Origin: RYN-133 sp036497285 | GTDB lineage: Bacteria; Actinomycetota; Actinomycetes; Mycobacteriales; Jatrophihabitantaceae | NCBI GenBank assembly: GCA_036497285.1 | Contig: DASXJR010000056.1 | Location: forward strand, 1 to 64,000 | DNA length: 64,000 bases | Reading direction: 5' to 3' | Shown here: one piece after another, positions 25,004 through 34,174 of the stretch | Position numbering within the stretch: the stretch's first letter is position 1 | How the letters are laid out: every line of letters begins with the position of its first letter | The notes under the pieces: model-generated | Told to the model about the DNA's origin: nothing | What the model saw: only the letters and a program-made list of their open reading frames with translations | The model's database searches: none | Translations under genes and position numbers: made by a program

Positions 25004-27814
25004 ATGTCTCGGTCCATGGTCGGCATCACCCCGTTGCGCGGTCGGGACGGGCAGCTCGACAACGTCCTGGCCAGCCTTACTCGCCTGCGGTCAGGGATCG
25101 GGTCGGTGGTGGTGATCGAGGGTGGACCCGGCATCGGCAAGACTCGTCTGCTACGTGAAGCATTCGCGGCGGCAATCGACCTCGGCATTCGCGGCGGCCA
25201 CGGCATGGCCGATCCCCTGGATCGCGTCGTGCAGCTGGCCCCACTGTTAGAAGCGCTCTTCGAGAACCACCCGCCGCTCTTCGACCACAGACTGCTAAGC
25301 GATCAACATGCCGCACCGGAGCAACGATTCTGGCTACTGCAAGACATCGAGGCGCTGCTCGAGCGCGCAGCGATACAGGAGCCACTGCTGTTATGCCTCG
25401 ACGATCTGCACTGGGCTGACAACGGCACGGCTGCCGCGCTGCGCTTGTTGCCCAAGCGGTTGGCCGGCCTGCCCATTGCGTGGTTGCTCAGCTCCCGTTC
25501 GGACCAAGGCTCTCTGCAGATGACCGCAGCCTTGGCCGAACTCCTAGCCGACGGAGCGACGAAGATCGCTCTCGGTGCCCTCAGCGACGACGCAGTCGAA
25601 GAAGTTGTGAGCGATCTGCTCTCGGCCACTCCCGACGAAGGTTTGCTTCGCGCCGCCGAGCGCACCCGGGGCAATCCGTTCCTGCTGGTCGAACTAGTAC
25701 GCGGTTTGGCGGAGGAACGCTTCGTCACGGTGGTGTCCGGACAGGCAAGGCTCACCGAGGACAGGACGCCGACACGCACCAGCGGCGATATGCGCAAGCG
25801 TCTGGCGCGACTGAAGACGGTCAGCGAACACGTGGCGGCCGCCGCGTCCTCGCTCGGGCGACGTTTCACGGTCGCCGATCTTGCGATGATGTGCGAACTC
25901 AACGTCGGGGAACTTTCCCCCGTCGTTCACGAGCTCATCGATGCGGGCATCCTGGCCGAAAGCGAGGATCGACTGGCGTTCGAGCACGACCTGATCCGCG
26001 ACGCGGTCCGAGCAACCGTGGCGACCGCAGTGCGACGCGAACTCGATCGGCGCGCCGCCGACGTCTTACTTGCGCGCGGCGCGTTACCCGTCGAGGTCGC
26101 GACACAGCTCGCGCGCAGCGCCGAGCCCGGAGACGGGGTAGCGATCGCGACGCTGGCCGCAGCGGCAGACCAGCTGGCCGCGACCGATCCCACGGCGTCC
26201 GCCGATCTCGCCGGCCGAGCGCTGCAGTTGACGACGGCCGATGATCCGCGCCGAGGTCCGCTCACCGCGCGGCGGGCAATCTCACTATTCGCCGCCGGGC
26301 GCGGCGAGGATGCCAAACAGTTCGCCGATACGGCACTGCGCGGCGTGCTGCCAGCCGAGCAGGAGGCGCAGGTTCGGCTCAGCATCGCCACCATGTTCGT
26401 GATCTCGCCCGATGTCCGCGCCGACAGTGCGCGAGCGGCGCTCGCGTTGCCGGAGCTTCCGAACGATCTGCGGGCCTGGCTCGAGGCGCTCGTGCTGCAC
26501 AGCCTCATGGTGGCCGGCCGTACCGAAGCGGCCGTCGATGCCGCGCCGGCGATCCGCGCCCGCGTCGACAGAAGCACCAGCCGCGAAGCGCGGTTCTGCG
26601 TCGATGTCGCCGCGGCCGGCCTCGCCTATCAGGAGTGTCGGTTCAACGACGCGCTACAACATCTCGACACCGCACTACGACTTGGCACGACGGAGGACGT
26701 GCGCATCCGGCTGGCGCACTACTTCCGTTGTTGGCCGTTGGCCGCCTTGGATCGATTCGAGGAGCTCAATCGCGTCGCGGACGCCGGAATCGCCGGTGCG
26801 CAACGGGACCGACAGCATTGGGCAGTGCACAGCTTCGACACCTGGCGCGGACTGCAGGCACTGCAACACGGTCGACTTTCCGACGCCGCCGACGCGCTCG
26901 AGGGCCGGTTCGCACCCGGCGACGCGACACAGATCGTCGGAGCGATCGAAGCCGCCGGCGTCGGCGGCCTCGGCCGGCTCAAGATCCATCTTGGCGACGA
27001 TCGCGGCGCGCGAACAGTGGCCCAGATTTGCCGCACCATGCTGGACACGACAGCACCCAGCGTGCGATCCCATGCCGCATGGTTCCTCGCCTCTCATGCG
27101 ATGGCACATGGTGACGCCGTCGAGGCGCATCGCATGCTGTGTGCACTCGGACACGATGAGCGACTGAGTCTGTTCCCTTTGTTCCCGCACGACGTCGCAC
27201 TCGACGCTGAGCTGGCGCGGATCGCGCTCGCGGTCGAGGATGACGAGTTGGTGCACGCTGTCACGGCGATCGCCGAACGACGCTGCGAACTCAACCCCGG
27301 CGTGCGGTCGATCCAGGCAGCGGCGACGCACGTACGCGGACTGATCAAGCAGTCCGAAGCGGAGCTGGCCGACGCGGTCGAGCTGTATGCCGAGGTCGGG
27401 CGCCCGCTCGCACGGATGTCCGCGCTTGACGATCTCGGAAACCAGCGGTTGCGAGACGGCGCCCCCGACACGGCCATCGCAGCGTTCGACAGAACACTGG
27501 TGCTCGCTCTCGAGGTCGGCGCCAGTTGGGACGCGGCACGCGCGCGAAGCCGACTGCGGGACCTAGGCGTGCGCAGAAGGGTGGTCGGCATCGACTCACC
27601 TCGCACCGGTTGGGCCGCACTGACACCAGCGGAGAACGTTGTCGCCGAGCTCGCGACCGCCGGGCGGACCAACCGCGAGATCGCCGAGCAGCTGTTCATC
27701 TCGCCGAACACGGTCAGCGCCCACCTTCGTCACATATTCGAGAAGATGGGCGTGCACTCACGCCTAGAGCTAACCCATGCCGCCGCCGAACGAAATACAT
27801 CTCGCATGACCTGA
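25004..27814 (+). CDS. LAL-type (large ATP-binding LuxR) transcriptional regulator
   Basis: About 936 residues. The N-terminal AAA/STAND ATPase has Walker A GGPGIGKTR at about residue 40 and Walker B LLLCLDDLHWAD. A long helical TPR-like middle follows (about 360-850). The C-terminal LuxR HTH is LTPAENVVAELATAGRTNREIAEQLFISPNTVSAHLRHIF (shown in part), near residue 870-925. Such MalT-like proteins are ATP-dependent activators for carbon sources or secondary metabolism. ATG at 25004 is preferred; another at 24968 would overlap the TetR gene. It may activate the hydrolase genes that follow. Confidence 0.92.
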   Translation: MSRSMVGITPLRGRDGQLDNVLASLTRLRSGIGSVVVIEGGPGIGKTRLLREAFAAAIDLGIRGGHGMADPLDRVVQLAPLLEALFENHPPLFDHRLLSDQHAAPEQRFWLLQDIEALLERAAIQEPLLLCLDDLHWADNGTAAALRLLPKRLAGLPIAWLLSSRSDQGSLQMTAALAELLADGATKIALGALSDDAVEEVVSDLLSATPDEGLLRAAERTRGNPFLLVELVRGLAEERFVTVVSGQARLTEDRTPTRTSGDMRKRLARLKTVSEHVAAAASSLGRRFTVADLAMMCELNVGELSPVVHELIDAGILAESEDRLAFEHDLIRDAVRATVATAVRRELDRRAADVLLARGALPVEVATQLARSAEPGDGVAIATLAAAADQLAATDPTASADLAGRALQLTTADDPRRGPLTARRAISLFAAGRGEDAKQFADTALRGVLPAEQEAQVRLSIATMFVISPDVRADSARAALALPELPNDLRAWLEALVLHSLMVAGRTEAAVDAAPAIRARVDRSTSREARFCVDVAAAGLAYQECRFNDALQHLDTALRLGTTEDVRIRLAHYFRCWPLAALDRFEELNRVADAGIAGAQRDRQHWAVHSFDTWRGLQALQHGRLSDAADALEGRFAPGDATQIVGAIEAAGVGGLGRLKIHLGDDRGARTVAQICRTMLDTTAPSVRSHAAWFLASHAMAHGDAVEAHRMLCALGHDERLSLFPLFPHDVALDAELARIALAVEDDELVHAVTAIAERRCELNPGVRSIQAAATHVRGLIKQSEAELADAVELYAEVGRPLARMSALDDLGNQRLRDGAPDTAIAAFDRTLVLALEVGASWDAARARSRLRDLGVRRRVVGIDSPRTGWAALTPAENVVAELATAGRTNREIAEQLFISPNTVSAHLRHIFEKMGVHSRLELTHAAAERNTSRMT

Positions 27815-27839
27815 CGATTCGCTGCCGGTGGGCACCCGG

Positions 27840-27872
27840 CGAGGCTGAGGTTGTAGTCGCCAATCAGCCTCG
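27840..27872 (+). promoter_or_regulatory. Hairpin abutting the ribosome site of the 27884 hydrolase gene
   Basis: CGAGGCTGA (27840-27848) and TCAGCCTCG (27864-27872) form a perfect 9-bp inverted repeat with a 15-base loop. GGAGG (27874-27878) starts two bases after it. The element lies 26 bases after the LAL gene stop. It could end LAL transcription, act as an attenuator, or be a binding site. A second, weaker stem (GCCGG / CCGGC) lies just upstream. Confidence 0.45.
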
Positions 27873-27883
27873 CGGAGGACACC

Positions 27884-28578
27884 ATGAAACCAAATATCGT
27901 GCTCGTTCACGGCGCTTGGGCAGACGGTTCGTGCTGGAGCGACGTGATCCAGCGCCTGCAAGCTGACGGGTATCACGTCATCGCGCCACAGTTCCCGATG
28001 TCATCACTCGCCGCAGACGTAGCCCGACTGCGTCAGGTGCTGCAGTTCCAGCCCGGCCCGACTGTCGTTGTCGGAGACTCCTACGGCGGACAGATCATGA
28101 CCGCGCTCGGTACGGATGCCCCGAACGTCGTCGGCTTGATCTACGTCGCGGCGTTCGGGCTGGATGAGGGCGAGACGCTCGGTGGGCTGCTGTCGCAAGG
28201 CCCCGTGACGCCTGCGTTGGTGCATATGTTCATCGACGAGCAGGGCTTCGCATGGTTGGCCGAGGACGACTTCGTCCAGCACTTCGCCGCCGATGTCGAA
28301 CCAGCGAAGGCGCACGCCATGTACGCGGTTCAACAGGCACTGGCGATGACGGCGTTCAACGACGTCATGGGCACGCCTGCCTGGAAGTCGGTGCCGACCT
28401 GGTACCTGGTGGCCAAGGACGACGAGGCTCTCCCCCCGACGCGGAGCGACAGTTCGCGGCTCGGATGGGCGCTACCACCATCGAGGTGCCGGCCAGCCAC
28501 GTCGCGATGGTGTCGCACCCTCGCGAGGTTGCGGGCCTGATCATCACCGCCGCCGAAACCGTCACCGTCACCGCCTGA
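27884..28578 (+). pseudogene. Alpha/beta hydrolase gene with single-base deletion in a C run
   Basis: The first 185 residues are a normal alpha/beta hydrolase: NIVLVHGAWADGSCW (oxyanion region) and a GDSYGGQ nucleophile elbow. After VAKDDEALPP the frame breaks. The rest of the family sequence, DAERQFAARMGATTIEVPASHVAMVSHP with the catalytic-His region, continues in the next frame to a stop at 28576-28578. The break is at a run of six Cs (28432-28437) where seven would restore the frame (695 bases, one short of 232 codons). As read, the protein ends at 28540 with an altered tail. It may be inactive, phase-variable or a base-calling error in a homopolymer. Confidence 0.85.
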
Positions 28579-28620
28579 AAGCCCGTCCACGGCGCGGTAT
28601 GCCTGACGAAGGGAAAGTCG

Positions 28621-29472
28621 ATGAACATCACCCGATTCTTGCAACTACGCAAGCTGCGGTTCATTGCCGCGGCTGTCATCGTCGCCGTTGCAACCTTGGT
28701 CATCCCGCTCACCCAGATCGCGTCGGCCCGCTCGGCCGACCCGATCGGGGCGAGTGACAACGCCAAGCCCACCATCGTGCTGGTACACGGCGCGTGGGCC
28801 GACAGCGGCAGTTGGGAGCGCGTCACCAAACGCCTGCAGGCACACGGCTACACCGTGTATGCACTGCCGAACCCGCTACGAGGCTTGTATGACGACTCTG
28901 CATATCTAGCTGACTTCCTGCACACCATCTCAGGTCCGATCGTGCTGGTGGGGCACTCCTACGGCGGGGCCGTCATCACCAACGCCGCGACCGGCGACCC
29001 ACAGGTCAAAGCGCTCGTCTACGTGGACGCTTTCGCGCCCGCGCAGGGCCAGACCCTCGCGCAGCTGCTCGCTTCCCATCCAGGCTCGTGCGCCGTGCCG
29101 GCGAACTTGACCATCGTCCCATTCCGGGGAGCTCCAAGCGGGGTGGGCGACGCCTACATCAAGCAGAGCGTGTTCCGCAGCTGCATGGCCAACGATCTGC
29201 CGGCGAGAGAGGCTGGTGCGCTCGGCGTCGTGCAGCGGCCGATCGCGACGATCGCGTTGGGACAGCCGAGCGGCGTTCCGGCGTGGCTGACAATCCCGTC
29301 GTGGGCGGTGGTGGGCACCGCCGACCACGCCATCCCGCCAGCCTTGCAGCTAGCGATGGCCAACGCAGCGGGTGCGCACATCTCCACGGTAAACGCGTCG
29401 CACCTCTCGATGGTGTCGCATCCGGCCGTCGTGGCCGATGTGATCCTGCACGCCGCGCGGGCCACGTCGTAG
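28621..29472 (+). CDS. Secreted or anchored alpha/beta hydrolase
   Basis: A 283-residue hydrolase related to the preceding gene but with an N-terminal hydrophobic signal/anchor (about residues 13-35). The fold motifs are TIVLVHGAWADSGSW, the nucleophile elbow GHSYGGAVI and the His region ASHLSMVSHP. The acid residue is likely in VVGTADHAIP. The first and second genes appear to be paralogues that arose by duplication. It starts 42 bases after the previous frame and has a GAAGGGAAAG ribosome site. Substrate unknown. Confidence 0.9.
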   Translation: MNITRFLQLRKLRFIAAAVIVAVATLVIPLTQIASARSADPIGASDNAKPTIVLVHGAWADSGSWERVTKRLQAHGYTVYALPNPLRGLYDDSAYLADFLHTISGPIVLVGHSYGGAVITNAATGDPQVKALVYVDAFAPAQGQTLAQLLASHPGSCAVPANLTIVPFRGAPSGVGDAYIKQSVFRSCMANDLPAREAGALGVVQRPIATIALGQPSGVPAWLTIPSWAVVGTADHAIPPALQLAMANAAGAHISTVNASHLSMVSHPAVVADVILHAARATS

Positions 29473-29510
29473 GTCCAACAGCGTCAAGCAATCGTAGACA
29501 GGACGAACAG

Positions 29511-30377
29511 ATGCCGATTCTCGTCACTGCCGCGACGGGCAGAACCAGCTCCGGAGTTGTCCGTCACCTCCAGGCCGCGGGCCAGGAGGTCCGCGCCCTG
29601 GTCCGCGACAGAGATAGAGCAACGACCATGTTCGATGGCTTGCATGGGGTTGAGTTCGTCGGCGGTGCCTTCGACGACGACGACGTCCTCGCCAAGGCAC
29701 TCGACGGCGTGGACGTAGTCTTCCTGGCTCTGGGCAGTAGCCCCGACCAGGTCCGTCTAGAGAAGGCCATCATCGATGGCGCGGTGCGTGCCGAACTGCC
29801 GCACTTGGTCAAGCTGTCGAGCATCGCAACCAGCCACGACTCTGCGCTGTTCGTAGGGCGATTGCACGCCGAGATCCAGGACCACCTCGTTGCTTCAGGG
29901 CTGTCCCACACGCTGCTGTATCCATCGAGCTTCGCCAACAATTTGCTCTATACAGCTCAATCTGTTGCGGCCGACAACGTATTGCCCGCCGCTGCGTCCA
30001 CCGGGCGGATTTCCTACATCGACATTCGCGACCTGTCCGAGGCTGCAGCGCTCGTCCTGCGCGAACCAGCTCTGCACGGCAAGACCTACGACTTGTCCGG
30101 TCCCGATGCGTACACCTTCGCCGAGATCGCACAGCTGCTGAGCACGATCCTGGGACACGAAATTACGTTCGTCCCCGCGTCGCCAGACGAACGCCTGGCA
30201 GCGATGCTCAAGAGCGGGATCTCGCCATGGTTCGCAGAACTCCTCCTCAGCCTGGAGACAAGTGCCGAAGCCGGCCAGATCGCCACAGTCACCACGACGT
30301 TGAACGACCTGCTGAGCCATGAGCCGCGGACCGTCGAGCGATTCCTCATCGAGAACGCGAGCCGTTTCAGGAGTTGA
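29511..30377 (+). CDS. NmrA/NAD(P)H-binding atypical SDR
   Basis: A 288-residue NAD(P)-binding protein of the NmrA-like atypical SDR type. The Rossmann start is MPILVTAATGRTSSGVVRHL, with the TGxTGxxG motif modified to AATGRTSS, followed by VRALVRDRDRA. Later conserved pieces are LVKLSSIAT, LLYPSSFANN and YDLSGPDAYTFAEIA. It probably acts as a redox sensor or quinone reductase. The ATG at 29511 follows the hydrolase by 38 bases, so the three genes from 27884 form a likely operon. Confidence 0.9.
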   Translation: MPILVTAATGRTSSGVVRHLQAAGQEVRALVRDRDRATTMFDGLHGVEFVGGAFDDDDVLAKALDGVDVVFLALGSSPDQVRLEKAIIDGAVRAELPHLVKLSSIATSHDSALFVGRLHAEIQDHLVASGLSHTLLYPSSFANNLLYTAQSVAADNVLPAAASTGRISYIDIRDLSEAAALVLREPALHGKTYDLSGPDAYTFAEIAQLLSTILGHEITFVPASPDERLAAMLKSGISPWFAELLLSLETSAEAGQIATVTTTLNDLLSHEPRTVERFLIENASRFRS

Positions 30378-30478
30378 ATCCTTGCAAGCCCAGCGAGGCT
30401 CAATGCCGAATCTCGAGTGGTGGGTCATGTCCGGCGCGGCTGATTCAAATTCAGGCGTTTACCAAGCCGAGCTTCGCC

Positions 30479-30715
30479 TCAGCCGACGGTGGCGTTGGTG
30501 TTGGCGGTGACCCAGTGCACGAGGGGCACGAGGAGCGCGACCAGTTCCTGTCGGCGTTCGGTGAGGCTGTAGTCGACCCGGGGCGGCACCACGGGATGGG
30601 CATCGCGTAGCACGAGTCCGTCGGCCTCCAAGGTGCGCAAGGTCTGGGCGAGCATCCTTTCCCGTGACGCCTTTGACCCACCGCCGTAGCCCACTCCAGC
30701 GCATCGTCCCGCCCG
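30479..30715 (-). pseudogene. HxlR family regulator remnant
   Basis: Only the distal half of an HxlR/DUF24 regulator remains. One frame encodes GTMRWSGLRRWVKGVTGK and the next frame continues RMLAQTLRTLEADGLVLRD, PPRVDYSLTER and LVHWVTANT. The two pieces join if one G is removed near AAGGATG (about 30655). The N-terminal part, including the redox cysteine, is missing and is replaced by unrelated sequence. It is therefore a truncated and frameshifted pseudogene. It may once have controlled the neighbouring NmrA gene. Confidence 0.75.
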
Positions 30716-30797
30716 ACAGCGGCGTACCGGCGTTTGGGATCGGTTGTCTGAGTAGGCGGGTTGACCAAGCAATAGACAACCGGACGCTGGTCATGAG

Positions 30798-30866
30798 GCA
30801 ACAAACAGGTCGTTGTCGACTACTACACCACCGCCTTCGCCGGAAATCCGGAACGCGCGTTCGCCG
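30798..30866 (+). pseudogene. Possible SnoaL-like gene fragment
   Basis: A short stretch encodes GNKQVVVDYYTTAFAGNPER, which resembles the N-terminus of SnoaL-like polyketide cyclases. It is preceded directly by an in-frame TGA and runs into unrelated sequence. It lies between the HxlR remnant and the ABC exporter gene. Its identity rests on about 20 residues, so it is tentative. Confidence 0.3.
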
Positions 30867-30927
30867 GCTCCCGGGTCAGCACCACGATCGTCGAGAACAG
30901 CAGACCCGCCCTGGTGGGTTCGGGGCG

Positions 30928-32748
30928 TCAGGCCGCGAGTGCGGCGTATCGGCCGTTGCCCTGGATGAGGCTGGTGTGCGTGCCGTTCTCGACCGCGTGT
31001 CCGTGATCGAGCACGACGATCTGGTCGGCGTCGCGCACGGTGGACAGTCGGTGCGCGACTGTGATGGTGGTACGGCCTTCGGCGAGGGCGTCGAATGCCT
31101 GCTGCACCGCGCGCTCGGTCTGGGTGTCCAGCGCGCTGGTCGCTTCGTCCAGGACCAGGACACGCGGATTGCGCAGCAGCGTGCGGGCGATGGCGATGCG
31201 CTGCTTCTCCCCGCCGGAGAAGCGGTGGCCGCGCGAGCCGACCATCGTGTCGTAGCCGTCGGGCAGGCCGGTGATCAGATCGTGGATCCGGGCAGCCCGG
31301 GCGGCCTCTTCGATCTCCAGGTCGGAGGCGTCGGGTTTGGCGTAGCGCAGGTTCTCGCGGACGGTCGTGTGCAGCAGATACGTTTCCTGGCTGACCATCC
31401 CGACGATCTCGGCCAGGTCGGCGAGTCGCATCCGGCGCAGGTCGACACCGTCGATGGTGATCGAGCCCGCGTCCGGGTCGTACAGGCGCGCGAGAAGCGA
31501 GGCAAGGCTCGTCTTGCCCGAACCCGTCTCCCCCACGAGGGCCAGGGTGGTGCCGGCCGGCACGTCGAGGTCGACCTCGGCGACGGCTGGGGATTCGGCC
31601 CCGGGATAGGTGAAGCTCACCTGCTCGAAACGGACGTGACCGCTGATGCGGGCCGGGTCGATCTCGACCGGGTCCGGCGGATCGGCGACCTCGACGGGAA
31701 GATCGAGGTACTCGAAGATGCGCGCGAACAGCGCGAGTGAACTGATCACGGAAACGCTGGTGCTCAGCAGGCCCATGAGCGGCCGGAACAGACTGTTCTG
31801 CAGCGTGGTGAAAGCGATCAGCGTGCCGATGGTCATGCCGCCGCGAGTGGCCGGCAGGCCGGCGCTGAGATAGATCACGGCCGGGATCGCGGCGAAGATG
31901 ACATTCATCGAGGCCATCCGCCAACGACCGGCCAGCTGTGATCGCAGCTCGAGGTCGATCAGGCGCGACGACGATGCAGTGAACCGGGTGACCAACGACG
32001 GCCCCGCGCCCATCACCTTGGCCAGCTGAGCGCCGTTGATCGACAGTCCCTCCTCCACGGCAACATTGAGATCGGCCAGTTCGCGCTGCTGCTCGGTCGT
32101 GATGGCCCGGCGCATTCGTGCGACCTTCCGGGTGAAGTAGACGGCCGGGGGCATCACGATCAGGGAAATGAGTGACAGCCGCCAGGACAGCGCGACCATC
32201 GCGACCGCAGTGGCGACCGAAGTCGTCAGGTTGGATGCGATGGAGGTCGCGGTCGAGGTAACGACCGATTCCATTCCGCCGATGTCGTTGGTGATCCGTG
32301 ACTGCACCTCGCCGGTACGGGTCCGGGTGAAGAACGAGATCGACTGGCGCTGCAGGTGCGCGAAGACACTGGTTCGCAGGCCATGCATGACGTGCTGGCC
32401 GACTTTGGTGCTGATCCAGGTCTGCAGGACGCCGAAGGCTGAGGTGAGGGCGGCCACGCCGACCATGCCGGCGATCAGCCAGACCAAGAGCTGGACGTTC
32501 TGGCTGGGGAGCGCGGTGTCGATGACGGCCCGGAGCAAGAAGGGTGATGCCAGCCCGACAATGGAGGAGGCCACGATGATGGCGATGACGACAGCAAGCT
32601 GCGTCCGATACGGGATGAAGAGCTGGCCGATCCGTCGCAGTGAGACCTCGCGGGCCTGGGTCTTCTCGGCGGCGGTCACGGTCAGGCCTTGGTGACGTCG
32701 GCCGGTTCGGCCGACGTCACGATCGGTGGATGTGGATGTGGAAGTCAT
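30928..32748 (-). CDS. ABC exporter, fused permease-ATPase (multidrug type)
   Basis: A 606-residue half transporter. Residues 35-330 are the six-helix exporter domain and 365-606 the ATPase. Motifs: Walker A GETGSGKT, Q-loop SQET, signature FSGGEKQRIAIAR, Walker B VLVLDEATSALD, H-loop AHRLST. Half exporters of this type form homodimers or pairs; no second half transporter is adjacent, so a homodimer is likely. It is divergent from a MarR gene with a 21-bp palindrome between them and is therefore likely induced by a small molecule it exports. Confidence 0.94.
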   Translation of the reverse strand: MTSTSTSTDRDVGRTGRRHQGLTVTAAEKTQAREVSLRRIGQLFIPYRTQLAVVIAIIVASSIVGLASPFLLRAVIDTALPSQNVQLLVWLIAGMVGVAALTSAFGVLQTWISTKVGQHVMHGLRTSVFAHLQRQSISFFTRTRTGEVQSRITNDIGGMESVVTSTATSIASNLTTSVATAVAMVALSWRLSLISLIVMPPAVYFTRKVARMRRAITTEQQRELADLNVAVEEGLSINGAQLAKVMGAGPSLVTRFTASSSRLIDLELRSQLAGRWRMASMNVIFAAIPAVIYLSAGLPATRGGMTIGTLIAFTTLQNSLFRPLMGLLSTSVSVISSLALFARIFEYLDLPVEVADPPDPVEIDPARISGHVRFEQVSFTYPGAESPAVAEVDLDVPAGTTLALVGETGSGKTSLASLLARLYDPDAGSITIDGVDLRRMRLADLAEIVGMVSQETYLLHTTVRENLRYAKPDASDLEIEEAARAARIHDLITGLPDGYDTMVGSRGHRFSGGEKQRIAIARTLLRNPRVLVLDEATSALDTQTERAVQQAFDALAEGRTTITVAHRLSTVRDADQIVVLDHGHAVENGTHTSLIQGNGRYAALAA

Positions 32749-32809
32749 AGGTTCTCGAATCTGTTCGGCGGCCGCTGCACGCGACGGGCGCGGCCATGTC
32801 GGAAGTCAT

Positions 32810-32830
32810 ATACTGAGGTACCCTCAATAT
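32810..32830. promoter_or_regulatory. MarR operator palindrome between exporter and MarR genes
   Basis: A 21-bp near palindrome centred at 32820, with core TGAGG-TAC-CCTCA and flanks ATA/TAT, matches 8 of 10 base pairs. It lies 62 bases from the exporter start and 36 bases from the MarR start. A further TGAGG half-like unit follows at 32830-32834. The geometry suits a MarR dimer repressing both genes. Confidence 0.65.
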
Positions 32831-32865
32831 GAGGCTACAACAGGAAGTGCAGGTAGGCTATTCCC

Positions 32866-33318
32866 GTGGGTCAACAGCAAGCGAGCGACAACCGCGACGA
32901 CACACTCGTCGAAGCGTTCTGGTCTGTCGCAAGGCAGCTGCGACGAGCCTCTGTGGACGCACTGGCGCAGTGGGACATCTCACCGTCCCAGGCGCGGGCC
33001 CTGCGAGTGCTTGCCCATCACGACGGGGCCAGGCTCTCCGAACTGGCCGAACACCTGCACATCGCGGCGCGCTCGGCGACCGAGGTTGTCGACGGACTGG
33101 AAGCCAAGGGACTCGTGCAACGGCGGGCGGATCCCCACGACCGTCGCGCGACCCTGGTCGCGCTGACCAGCCGGGGTGCAGAACTGAACGAAGCGGTCGG
33201 AACTGCCCGCGGCGCCCAGGCCGAACGTCTCTTCGATCAACTCAGTGCGACCGACCGCGCCCACCTCGGCCGGATCCTCCGCAAACTCACGGTTGAATCA
33301 CCGGGTGGCGCGCTGTGA
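32866..33318 (+). CDS. MarR family transcriptional regulator
   Basis: A 150-residue winged-helix regulator. The core is LSELAEHLHIAARSATEVVDGLEAKGLVQRRADPHDRRATLVALTSRG (in part), with the DPHDRRA wing hallmark of MarR. It is divergent from the ABC exporter and has a palindromic operator in the 117-base gap. The exporter and this gene form a classic drug-efflux switch. It ends four bases before the convergent uricase gene. The inducing ligand is unknown. Confidence 0.92.
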   Translation: MGQQQASDNRDDTLVEAFWSVARQLRRASVDALAQWDISPSQARALRVLAHHDGARLSELAEHLHIAARSATEVVDGLEAKGLVQRRADPHDRRATLVALTSRGAELNEAVGTARGAQAERLFDQLSATDRAHLGRILRKLTVESPGGAL

Positions 33319-33322
33319 CGGG

Positions 33323-34171
33323 TCACTCCTCGCGGGTCACCGTGGCCTCGATCAGGCCGTACGGACGATCGGCGGCGACGAACACCTCGCCGGGATTGTC
33401 GAGACCGAACGGGGCGAGATCGACCAGGAAATGGTGCTTGTTCGGTGCCGACAGACTGATCTCGGCAATCTGCGGATGAGCCTCGAGAACGGCCTTGCCC
33501 ATCTCCCACAGGGTCTGTTGCAGGGCACGCGAGATCACCTGCGCGAATCGCTCGATCAGAAGCCGCCGCACGTCCGTGAAGAGCTCGTCCCACGCCTGCG
33601 CCGTGCTCGCATATCGCCACTGCGCCACGAGCGACGTCGCGAGCACCCGGTCGTCCGTCTCGGCCAACGTCGTATAGCCGTCAACCAGGAAGCCACGGAA
33701 CTGCGACCCGGTCGACTTGAGCAGCACGAGATCGCGAAGGCCGGCGACCACCGACTCCCCGGCCGGCTCGACAGTGATGTGTGCGGTGCGGACCTCGCCA
33801 CCGCGGCGTACCCAGGTGTGGTCGTGCTCGACGCCGTCCACACGGGCCCGCTCCCAGGCGTACTCGTCGACGTCGACACGGGCCGCGTCAACCGTGGCGA
33901 TGTCGTGCACGAAGTGCCGCGCGAGAGCGAGTGCGTAATCCTCGATATGCGCGATGCCCTTTTCCTTCGCGAACGCGAAGCAGGTGTTCTTCTGACTGTC
34001 GGTGGGCAGCACGTTGCGCTGGTCGCCGACGGTGTGGGCGTCGGTGAAGTTCCCACGAAGCGCGGTGGACACGTTGAGGTCGCGGATCTCGTGGCGGGGC
34101 GAGTCCCGGTAGATGCGCACCACCCGGGTTTCGGCTTTGCCGTACTGGTTGGGCCCGAGAACGATGGCCAT
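33323..34171 (-). CDS. Factor-independent urate hydroxylase (uricase)
   Basis: A 282-residue cofactor-free urate oxidase, converting urate to 5-hydroxyisourate. Conserved elements include NQYGKAETRVVRI, the DAHTVGDQRNVLPTDSQKNT active-site loop with the Thr/Asp dyad region, FRGFLVDGYTTL, and NKHHFLVDL. The length is typical. It is the last gene in the leftward operon pucR-OHCU decarboxylase-HIU hydrolase-uricase. Four bases separate it from the HIU hydrolase stop. Confidence 0.95.
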   Translation of the reverse strand: MAIVLGPNQYGKAETRVVRIYRDSPRHEIRDLNVSTALRGNFTDAHTVGDQRNVLPTDSQKNTCFAFAKEKGIAHIEDYALALARHFVHDIATVDAARVDVDEYAWERARVDGVEHDHTWVRRGGEVRTAHITVEPAGESVVAGLRDLVLLKSTGSQFRGFLVDGYTTLAETDDRVLATSLVAQWRYASTAQAWDELFTDVRRLLIERFAQVISRALQQTLWEMGKAVLEAHPQIAEISLSAPNKHHFLVDLAPFGLDNPGEVFVAADRPYGLIEATVTREE

Positions 34172-34174
34172 TCG

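Noticed and set aside
30451..30804. Intact HxlR gene
   Set aside because: No single frame encodes both the middle and the C-terminal HxlR segments, and the N-terminus is missing.
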